From NCBI GenBank assembly GCA_009777005.1, contig WRMT01000215.1, forward strand, positions 1 through 5,217: DNA of 5,217 nt, given 5' to 3'. A model generated the notes under the pieces. The model saw only the letters and a program-made list of their open reading frames with translations. It was not told the origin of the DNA and did not search any database. Both the position numbers and the translations under genes were made by a program. Below are positions 1-5,217 of the stretch, piece by piece. The number at the start of each line of letters is the position of its first letter. The first letter of the stretch is position 1. The DNA comes from Methanobrevibacter sp. (lineage in GTDB: Archaea > Methanobacteriota > Methanobacteria > Methanobacteriales > Methanobacteriaceae).

Positions 1-340
1 AAGAGGATTTATTTATTTTTTTTAAAGTAATTTTAAATAATTATTTAGAAGATTTTTTTTATTTATTTTTTTTAAGGTTATTTTTAATTATAATTTTGAA
101 GAGGATTTTTTTTTTTTTAAGTTATTTTTAATAATTATTTAGAAGATTTTTTTTATTTATTTTTATTAGATTTGTTTTTAATTATAATTTTGAAGAGGAT
201 TTTTTTTTTTTTAAGTTATTTTAAATAATTATTTAGAAGATTTTTTTTATTTATTTTTATTAAAGTTATTTTTAATTATAATTTTGAAGAGGATTTATTT
301 ATTTTTTATTAAAGTTATTTTTAATAATTATTTAGAAGAT
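1..340. repeat. Alternating-dimer tandem repeat array at the 3' end of the helicase gene
   Basis: Every 44-50 bp a GAAG-containing core recurs: 'aagaggat' at 1, 'gaagat' at 48, 'gaagaggat' at 98, 'gaagat' at 142, 'gaagaggat' at 192, 'gaagat' at 236, 'gaagaggat' at 286 and 'gaagat' at 335. The two core types alternate strictly, so the true period is a dimer of 94-99 bp. Each half-unit continues with a T-tract, then a segment like 'aaagttatttttaat', then 'aattattta' in one type or 'tataatttt' in the other. T runs reach 13 bases (106-118 and 200-212). The array is strongly strand-asymmetric, T-rich on the plus strand. It enters the window already in progress and its last unit overlaps the stop and last codons of the minus-strand helicase gene. 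The pattern fits duplication by slippage or unequal exchange; there are no unique spacers. Confidence 0.9.
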
Positions 341-3009
341 GTTTTATTTTTAATTTCTTTTAGTAAATTGCTAGCATTTTCATGTGCAGGGTCAATACTC
401 AATGTTTTCATTAAAAAGTTAGAAGCTCCAGATGTATCTCCTTGCATATTTAAGATAAGTCCTAAAAGGTACCAGGCATCGGAATAATTTTTATCAGTAT
501 CAATTATATCAACTAAAATATCTTTTGCATAGCTGTAATTCTTTTCGTCATGAAATTTAATAGCTTCATTAAATTTCATATTTAAAGCACTATCAAAGGT
601 TTTTTCATTATCTTGATCTGTTGTTTCTGTTTTATTCTTAGCTATTTTTTCATTGATATATACTAAGATATGGTTAGTAGCATCTTTATGAAGAGGTTTA
701 TTTTCATTTCCACATTTTGGTGAATATATACAAGATGGACAACCATCAGTACACTGGCATGTTTTGATAAGATTTTCTGTTGATTGAGCAAGATCTTTAA
801 AAACTTCAATAGCTTTTTCACATATTCCTATTCCTCCTTCATAGGCATCATAGATAAAAATAGTAGCTTCTTGAGTATCTTCATGATAATTTGTTGAAAG
901 TCCACCAATATCAAACCTATCACACATTACATGCAATGGAAAAAGACCAATTAAAGCATGTTCTACTCCATGTAGTCCTCCTGTGAAAATATTTTCACCT
1001 TCAAGTTCTTTTTCTAATGTTTTTTTAATTTTTTCAGGGATTGTAAACCATATTCCTTTTGTCTTAAATGTTAAAGGAGGTAGATCTAAAAAATAAGTTC
1101 CTATTGTTTTTGAAAAGTGCATTTTTTTATACTTGTAGAAGTCTTCAGATACTTCTAATTCACCAAAGTTAACACTGAAATCTCCAATTTTTTCTCTTTT
1201 AATTTTTTTAGTAATATTAATTTCAACATCTTTTAAAACAAGGGTATGGAAATCAACAGCTCTTTTTATAACATTAACATAGTGTTTTTTTAGATTTATA
1301 GTATCAACAATGTAAGTTTCTCCTTTATTAATAAGAACAGCACCTTCATGAGCTTCTCTATAAACTTGAGAACGTTCCATTATTTCTAATAGCTGATTAC
1401 CATTCATGACTTTAAATACATCTGTTGATAATTGATCAAGAGAATGATTAAAAGAGGGTTGATCATTTTTAGGATAAATATATAAACCACTAGGATTTTT
1501 AACTAATTCTTTTTTACTTTCTAACTGATTTAAAAGGTTAAAAATTTCTGCACTTGGGTTTTTTACTTCTTTATCTGAGGTTTCATGGTTTAATTTTTTT
1601 AAACTGTTATTTCTTATAAAAAAGTTGTTTATTTCATCTTTTGATAGGGGAAGTTCATTAGCTGCACATAATATATGAGATGAAATTATCATATTATTAT
1701 TCAAATCAATTATTGCATTTTCATGAGTTTTATCAAAGAAAAAATCAGGATTTTGCATAAAATATTGATCTAGTTGGTTTTCAAAAGCTACTAATACAAC
1801 AAGAGACTTTTGATTTTTTCGCCCTGCTCTTCCAGCTTGTTGCCATGTTGAAATCATTGTTCCAGGATAACCAGATATTATAACTGCCTCTAAAGAACCA
1901 ATATTGATTCCAAGCTCTAATGCATTGGTACAAGTCACACCTAAATATTCACGAGTTTTTAAACCATTTTCAATCTCTCTTCTTTCAAAAGATAAATACC
2001 CTGCTCTGTAAGCTGTAATCTTATCTATCAATTTTCTTTTGTGATTATACATCTCTTTTTTTGTCCACATAGCTATTAATTCAGCTATTTTTCTTGAAAC
2101 AGTGAAACATAAGGTTTGGATATTTTTTAAAAGAAGATATAAAAATATAAGCTGTGTTTCTTGATGAATAGAAAGTGTGTTATTCTTATTTTTTTTATTT
2201 GAGTTTTTTCCATTTTCTTCTTGATAAAATGGATTGTATAATACAAAATCCTTTTCACCACTAGGAGATCCGTCTTTATCTATTAAGTAAAATGTTTCAC
2301 CTACTAATTTAGTAGCTAATTCTTTGGGATTAGCTAATGTTGCAGAAGATAGGATAAATTGAGGGTTTGAACCATAAAAATTAGCTATTCTTTTCAATCT
2401 TCGAATTAAAAAAGCTACATTTGATCCAAAAACTCCTTTATAATAATGAGCTTCATCAATAACAATATATTTTAAATTTCTATAAAATCTCGCCCATTGA
2501 TGATGCCATGATAGGATATGATGTAGTTGATAAGGATTTGTTAAGATTATCCTTGAATTTTGACGAATACCATACTTCTTACTTTTTTCAGTATCTCCAT
2601 CATAAGTAGCTGGTTTTATATCAATAGCTAATTCATCTTCTAGATCTTTTAAAACATTTAATTGGTCATTTGATAAAGCTTTAGCAGGATAAATGTACAT
2701 TGCAGTAGCTTTTAAGTCTTTTTTTAGTTTTTCTAAAATAGGTAAATTAAAAGCTAATGTTTTTCCAGAGGCTGTAGGTGTAGTGATAATGACATTTTTA
2801 CCACTTTTTATTTTATCATAAGTTAATGTTTGGTGTTGATATAATTTTATGTCTCTTTTTTTAAGATAATTAAGGATTGATTCATCTAGATTATCTATTT
2901 TTTTATAATTTGCTTTTTTTGAGGGAATTGTTTCAACATGAGCTATTTTTTTCTTAAAACGAATATCATTTTTAAATTTGTCAATAGCTAATTTATCCAT
3001 ATTAATCAT
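328..3009 (-). CDS. DEAH-box superfamily 2 helicase with DUF1998 cysteine cluster (Hrq1/MrfA-like) and C-terminal TPR repeats
   Basis: This cytoplasmic ATP-dependent DNA helicase/translocase belongs to the DUF1998 group that includes yeast Hrq1 and Bacillus MrfA, which act in repair of crosslink-type DNA damage. Visible motifs in order: Walker A/motif I TTPTASGKT (76-84), Ia YPAKALSNDQ (107-116), DEAH (185-188), SSAT (221-224), IV FTVSR (302-306), V TNALELGINIG (361-371) and VI QQAGRAGR (390-397). A DUF1998-type region around 640-770 ends in the cluster CQCTDGCPSCIYSPKCG (751-767), which probably binds a metal through four of its five cysteines. Residues about 808-880 look like two TPR helix pairs plus part of a third, an extension absent from typical MrfA; this may be why the protein is longer than that family's usual 750 or so residues. 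Two starts compete: Met1 (3009) and Met4 (3000). A TATA box only about 20 bp upstream favours a near-leaderless transcript and perhaps Met4. Its last codons lie in the tandem array. No MrfB-like nuclease partner is seen nearby. The family is secure; the exact cellular role is inferred. Confidence 0.96.
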   Translation of the reverse strand: MINMDKLAIDKFKNDIRFKKKIAHVETIPSKKANYKKIDNLDESILNYLKKRDIKLYQHQTLTYDKIKSGKNVIITTPTASGKTLAFNLPILEKLKKDLKATAMYIYPAKALSNDQLNVLKDLEDELAIDIKPATYDGDTEKSKKYGIRQNSRIILTNPYQLHHILSWHHQWARFYRNLKYIVIDEAHYYKGVFGSNVAFLIRRLKRIANFYGSNPQFILSSATLANPKELATKLVGETFYLIDKDGSPSGEKDFVLYNPFYQEENGKNSNKKNKNNTLSIHQETQLIFLYLLLKNIQTLCFTVSRKIAELIAMWTKKEMYNHKRKLIDKITAYRAGYLSFERREIENGLKTREYLGVTCTNALELGINIGSLEAVIISGYPGTMISTWQQAGRAGRKNQKSLVVLVAFENQLDQYFMQNPDFFFDKTHENAIIDLNNNMIISSHILCAANELPLSKDEINNFFIRNNSLKKLNHETSDKEVKNPSAEIFNLLNQLESKKELVKNPSGLYIYPKNDQPSFNHSLDQLSTDVFKVMNGNQLLEIMERSQVYREAHEGAVLINKGETYIVDTINLKKHYVNVIKRAVDFHTLVLKDVEINITKKIKREKIGDFSVNFGELEVSEDFYKYKKMHFSKTIGTYFLDLPPLTFKTKGIWFTIPEKIKKTLEKELEGENIFTGGLHGVEHALIGLFPLHVMCDRFDIGGLSTNYHEDTQEATIFIYDAYEGGIGICEKAIEVFKDLAQSTENLIKTCQCTDGCPSCIYSPKCGNENKPLHKDATNHILVYINEKIAKNKTETTDQDNEKTFDSALNMKFNEAIKFHDEKNYSYAKDILVDIIDTDKNYSDAWYLLGLILNMQGDTSGASNFLMKTLSIDPAHENASNLLKEIKNKTSSK

Positions 3010-3022
3010 TTATTAAAAAATA

Positions 3023-3043
3023 TTTTATATATAATTTTTTTTG
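3023..3043 (-). promoter_or_regulatory. Candidate archaeal BRE/TATA promoter of the helicase gene
   Basis: Read on the minus strand, an A-tract (3042-3035) that could serve as the purine-rich BRE precedes TTATATATAAAA (3034-3023), a good match to the archaeal TATA box. With the usual spacing of about 25 bp, transcription would begin near 3003-3006. That lies between the two in-frame ATG codons, giving a near-leaderless mRNA starting at Met4, or a leaderless one at Met1 if the start is slightly earlier. No clear Shine-Dalgarno sequence precedes Met1; only a weak TGAT lies four bases before Met4. Confidence 0.5.
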
Positions 3044-3080
3044 CAGGAAAATAAAATTATTAATTCTTATTCTTTTTATT

Positions 3081-3093
3081 TATCATATAAATT
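3081..3093 (-). promoter_or_regulatory. Alternative TATA box upstream of the helicase gene
   Basis: The minus strand reads AATTTATATGATA here, close to an archaeal TATA element. It would place the transcript start near 3060 and leave a leader of about 50 bases. It competes with the nearer TATA at 3023-3034. In DNA this A/T-rich such matches arise easily by chance, so confidence is low. Confidence 0.25.
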
Positions 3094-3129
3094 ATTAGAA
3101 ATATTCGTATCTATTAAATAATTAAATAG

Positions 3130-3152
3130 CTAATAATTAATATTAGTTTTTT
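3130..3152 (+). other. Small inverted repeat followed by a T run
   Basis: Arms CTAATA (3130-3135) and TATTAG (3141-3146) flank a five-base loop and are followed directly by six T residues (3147-3152). G-U and A-U pairs can lengthen the stem by two. It looks like a small intrinsic terminator for plus-strand RNA, but no plus-strand gene ends here and the window offers no transcript for it to stop. It may be a chance product of A/T-rich sequence. Confidence 0.25.
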
Positions 3153-3170
3153 ATTATTTTTAATTCTTAT

Positions 3171-3265
3171 TTATTATCCATAATAACTAAGTTATTATTT
3201 AAGATAGCTAAGTTATTATCCAAAATAATTAAGTTATTATTTAAGATAGCTAAGTTATTATTTTA
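3171..3265. repeat. 21-bp tandem repeat array in the divergent spacer
   Basis: Four consecutive 21-bp units start at 3171, 3192, 3213 and 3234, with a partial fifth (3255-3265). Each begins TTATTAT and ends TAAG or a one-base variant. Units 2 and 4 are identical, with a TTAAGATAGC centre; units 1 and 3 share TTATTATCCA, so the array is a 42-bp dimer repeated twice. Each unit junction is a palindrome. The first is perfect: ATAATAACT (3180-3188), one base, AGTTATTAT (3190-3198). A 21-bp period equals two helical turns, so a bound protein would recur on one face. It lies about 160 bp upstream of the helicase start, and may be a regulator-binding cluster or a simple minisatellite. Confidence 0.85.
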
Positions 3266-3880
3266 GAATGCAATCATGTCCTTTGTAAAATCGTTATTAA
3301 TCTATTTCTCTATAGCTAAATAAATACTTTTCTTAAAAAATTAGTTCAAATTAGTTTTTGGCGTTTTAGTTAAAAAAATGTATTAATAATCAGATATTTT
3401 ATATGTAGTTGAAAAATAGCTATATTAAAATAAGATATGTTAGAACTAATTGATAAATAATAAATTAACTTTAAAATAAAAATCATAGGTTTTAGTTTCA
3501 AATTTTGATTGCTTAAAAAAATTATTTCCATTACTATTACAATGAGTAATATTAAAAAATTTAATGCACTATTCAAATATTTTTTTAAAATTAAATTAAT
3601 ATTAAATCAATAATATCCAATTTCAAAATTAAAATTTTAAATAATTTATTATTTTTTTTTAATTTCAAAATAGCTTTCTAAAGAATTCTAACTTTATCTT
3701 TGGATAATAAGATGAGTAAATAATCAAATACAATCATTTAATTATATATAGTTAAAATAATAGCATATAATAAAAAAAATTTTTAGCTTAATAGTATGAA
3801 CTTTTATAATTTTAAATTCATATTATTAAATGAATATTTTATTTAATTTCAATTATTTATAATTTAAACTGAAATTATAG
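3266..3880. other. Non-coding A/T-rich spacer without a recognisable gene
   Basis: I find no coding region, tRNA, rRNA or convincing small RNA here. Small details: a 10-bp tandem duplication of AAATTAGTTY (3338-3357), and an inverted 12-bp copy (3699-3710) of TTATTATCCAAA from unit 3 of the 21-bp array. The stretch 3265-3320 is a little richer in G+C than its surroundings but shows no clear fold. A minus-strand open frame at 3370-3576 begins with TTG, lacks a ribosome site and has the low-complexity Ile/Leu/Asn content expected of random A/T-rich DNA, so it is not called as a gene. Confidence 0.6.
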
Positions 3881-3913
3881 ATTAATTATAAATAAATTAA
3901 TTATAAAAATTTA
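3881..3913 (+). promoter_or_regulatory. Candidate promoter region of the exported-protein gene with a duplicated TATA-like element
   Basis: The 12-mer ATTAATTATAAA occurs twice, at 3881-3892 and 3896-3907, a period of 15 bp. Each copy carries a TATA-like core. The second, continuing as TTATAAAAATTTAT (3900-3913), would place the transcript start near 3930, just upstream of the GTGA ribosome site at 3939-3942 and past the first possible ATG at 3923. The first would start transcription near 3917. Another TATA-like string, TTTATAAT, lies at 3856-3863. The background makes chance matches likely. Confidence 0.35.
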
Positions 3914-3938
3914 TTTTTATGTATGATAGTGATTGAAT

Positions 3939-3942
3939 GTGA
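3939..3942 (+). promoter_or_regulatory. Ribosome binding site deciding the start at 3947
   Basis: GTGA, part of the archaeal GGTGA Shine-Dalgarno core, lies four bases before ATG 3947. The alternative ATG at 3923 is preceded only by A/T-rich sequence with no complementarity to the 16S tail. Confidence 0.45.
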
Positions 3943-3946
3943 AAAA

Positions 3947-4978
3947 ATGTCAATTGATAATAATATTATTAAGAGTAATATAAAAGGAAATTACTATTTA
4001 TTTAAGAGATTATTAATTATAACTACATTATTCCTATTAACTTTATCCACAATAGCTACTTCAAATGGACATATTCTCATTATAGGTGATTCTTTAAATG
4101 ATTTACCTATTCAAAGGCAAGAAGCAATAGCTATTTATCAAAAATTGATTTCAGATGGTTATCCCGTAGTATTTTTATTAGGAGATAATGCTACATCTGA
4201 AAACATTATAAAAGGAATGTATGGTGCAGATGCAATAATTTACATTGGTCATGGAAGCGATTTAGCTTACTATCAAAATGATAATGGAACTTCTAAAGCA
4301 CCTTATGCACTTCCCACAATAGATAATGTTGGAATTTGGACCAATCAAAATTTTTTATCAGAAGGATTAAATATTTTTGGATTTAAGTATAATGGTATGT
4401 TCATACCTCCATTTAAGAAAGGTGCATCAGTTATGTTTATACATACATGTTTTGCTTCTGGATGGGTAGAAGATACTTTCGTTGCTAATCCCGATGAAAC
4501 AATATACAAATTTAATATACCTTATGTAAATTCAGGAGCTAATGTTTACTCTTCAGGTTATTACCAAGTTTATGATGGAGGATACTTTGATGGGGTTTTA
4601 GGTCAAGAGTTAGCTAATGGCGGGGAAAAATCTCTAACATTTTGGGAAGCAAATAATTTAGCTAATCCTGATGATAAAATTGATATAAGCTATTACAAGG
4701 AATATAATAATATGAGGTATTATTCTAGTAATGGGGGTAGTTTATTTATAGGGAATCTAGATTCTTATGTCTTACCAACTGCAAGGGAATGTAGTGAATA
4801 TGATTCACAAGCAGCTGATTTTTGGTATGATTCAGGTAAACCAACAGATGATCCAATCTATGATGAGTCAATAAAACTTTCAACCCCACAAAATAGATTA
4901 GAATCTTTTTTTGATGATTTTATTTATTTTATTTTTAATTTCATAGAAAATTTTATTAATATTCTTCTTAATGTATAA
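3947..4978 (+). CDS. Exported or membrane-anchored putative clan CD (gingipain C25/caspase-like) cysteine peptidase
   Basis: I cannot name an established family for this 343-residue protein, but its layout suggests a caspase-fold cysteine peptidase outside the cell membrane. A signal peptide or anchor (about 22-37, after YLFKR) precedes HILIIGDS (42-49). A hydrophobic strand then ends in IIYIGHGSD, with His102 a candidate catalytic residue, and a second strand gives SVMFIHTCFASGW, with Cys168 the candidate nucleophile. Gingipains show the same order: strand, GHGS, strand, cysteine. A later SGANVYSSGYY segment (196 on) and SLTFWEANNL (229-238) also resemble the C25 tail. The C-terminus (321-343) is hydrophobic and rich in Phe/Ile, possibly membrane-associating. 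I chose ATG 3947 because GTGA lies four bases upstream. An in-frame ATG at 3923 would add eight residues but has no ribosome site. The gene stands alone, divergent from the helicase. The coding call is secure; the peptidase call is an inference from motifs. Confidence 0.9.
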   Translation: MSIDNNIIKSNIKGNYYLFKRLLIITTLFLLTLSTIATSNGHILIIGDSLNDLPIQRQEAIAIYQKLISDGYPVVFLLGDNATSENIIKGMYGADAIIYIGHGSDLAYYQNDNGTSKAPYALPTIDNVGIWTNQNFLSEGLNIFGFKYNGMFIPPFKKGASVMFIHTCFASGWVEDTFVANPDETIYKFNIPYVNSGANVYSSGYYQVYDGGYFDGVLGQELANGGEKSLTFWEANNLANPDDKIDISYYKEYNNMRYYSSNGGSLFIGNLDSYVLPTARECSEYDSQAADFWYDSGKPTDDPIYDESIKLSTPQNRLESFFDDFIYFIFNFIENFINILLNV

Positions 4979-4981
4979 TAT

Positions 4982-5056
4982 TTAAAATTTTGGATTCAGC
5001 CTACGACTAAATTGATGGGGTTTCTCAAAAACAATTGTAAAATGTGTATAATTCAT
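4982..5056 (-). pseudogene. Possible relic of a coding sequence in a G+C-richer island
   Basis: Between the peptidase stop and the following repeats lies a stretch (most marked at 4992-5035) clearly richer in G and C than any other non-coding part of the window. On the minus strand it is open for 24 codons from ATG 5056 to TAA at 4982. It reads MNYTHFTIVFEKPHQF and then SRRLNPKF, a mixed, protein-like composition unlike random A/T-rich translation. No ribosome site precedes the ATG, and upstream on that strand lies only repeat DNA. It may be the end of a decayed gene, such as a transposase, or a short functional non-coding element. The identity is not recognised. Confidence 0.25.
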
Positions 5057-5064
5057 AATATTTT

Positions 5065-5217
5065 ATTAAATTAATTTTAATGATTTTTTATTTAATTTTA
5101 ATTAAAATTAGTTAAGTTTTTTATATTTTTTATTTATTAAATTTAATTTTAATGATTTTTTATTTAATTTTAATTATATTTAGTTAAGTTTTTTTTATTT
5201 ATTATTTTTTATTTATT
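5065..5217. repeat. 71-72 bp T-rich tandem repeat running off the right edge
   Basis: The segment starting at 5065 (ATTAAATTAATTTTAATG and onward) recurs from 5136 with one inserted T. Landmarks are AATGATTTTTTA at 5079 and 5151, and GTTAAGTTTTTT at 5111 and 5183, each 72 bp apart. Two copies are visible, the second with a longer T run after GTTAAG, and a third may begin near 5207. Like the left-hand array it is T-rich on the plus strand, but the unit sequence differs. Confidence 0.8.
5084..5131 (+). terminator. Oligo-T terminator region for the exported-protein gene
   Basis: Three runs of six T residues (5084-5089, 5117-5122, 5126-5131) follow the gene by 105-150 bp on its non-template strand, the signal used for archaeal intrinsic termination. 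They are part of the first copies of the 72-bp repeat, and further T runs follow. No strong hairpin precedes them, which archaea do not require. Confidence 0.4.

Noticed and set aside
1..340. CRISPR-like array
   Set aside because: The units are repeats from end to end with no unique spacers, the period alternates by core type, and no cas gene is present.
284..487. Plus-strand open frame of 67 codons
   Set aside because: It lies partly in the tandem array and otherwise antisense to the helicase C-terminus, has no ribosome site, and its translation follows the repeat and the reverse of a clearly coding strand.
3130..3152. Firm terminator call for the hairpin plus T run
   Set aside because: No plus-strand gene lies upstream for it to terminate, and short A/T hairpins are expected by chance, so it is listed only as a weak structure.
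3171..3265. CRISPR or attachment-site cluster
   Set aside because: The 21-bp units abut directly without spacers, and no integrase gene is in the window.
3370..3576. Minus-strand open frame of 68 codons that could be a small membrane protein
   Set aside because: It starts with TTG, has no ribosome site before that codon or the internal ATG (3531), and its Ile/Leu/Asn/Phe-rich content is what random A/T-rich DNA yields.
3947..4978. Adhesin-like or pseudomurein-binding surface protein
   Set aside because: No repeated beta domains or pseudomurein-binding repeats are seen; the His-Gly-Ser and Thr-Cys strand-end motifs fit a peptidase fold better.
4982..5056. tRNA or other structured RNA gene
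   Set aside because: No cloverleaf, T-arm consensus or long paired stem could be found in either strand despite the raised G+C.

Overview
The window is extremely A/T-rich, with long A and T tracts between genes. It carries two convincing protein genes, transcribed divergently from a roughly 0.9 kb non-coding gap, and it begins and ends in tandem-repeat DNA. Archaeal-type BRE/TATA promoter candidates, a possible near-leaderless start, a GTGA-type ribosome site and a Hrq1/MrfA-like helicase together suggest a methanogenic archaeon of the Methanobacteriales, something like Methanobrevibacter or Methanosphaera. That assignment is an inference from style; no rRNA or other marker gene is present.

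Layout from left to right. Positions 1-340 hold a tandem array of about 44-50 bp half-units that alternate between two forms, giving a 94-99 bp dimer period. Its last unit runs into the final codons of the first gene. Positions 328-3009 (minus strand) encode an 893-residue superfamily 2 DEAH helicase of the DUF1998 (Hrq1/MrfA-like) type, with all helicase motifs, a cysteine cluster and a C-terminal TPR extension. Positions 3010-3946 form the divergent spacer. It contains candidate promoters for both genes, a hairpin followed by T residues, a 21-bp tandem array (3171-3265) with conserved small palindromes, and otherwise structureless A/T-rich DNA. Positions 3947-4978 (plus strand) encode an exported protein whose His-Gly-Ser and Thr-Cys motifs resemble clan CD (gingipain C25/caspase-fold) cysteine peptidases. 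Behind it lies a short G+C-richer island (4982-5056) that may be the relic of a coding sequence, then a 71-72 bp T-rich tandem repeat that continues out of the window.

The two genes show no evident functional link: one is a cytoplasmic DNA-repair-type helicase, the other a secreted or membrane-attached protein. No partner nuclease, defence cassette, CRISPR array, tRNA, rRNA or intact insertion sequence is visible. The most noteworthy items are the putative archaeal gingipain-like peptidase, the TPR-tailed helicase, and two separate repeat arrays that share an alternating-dimer architecture.
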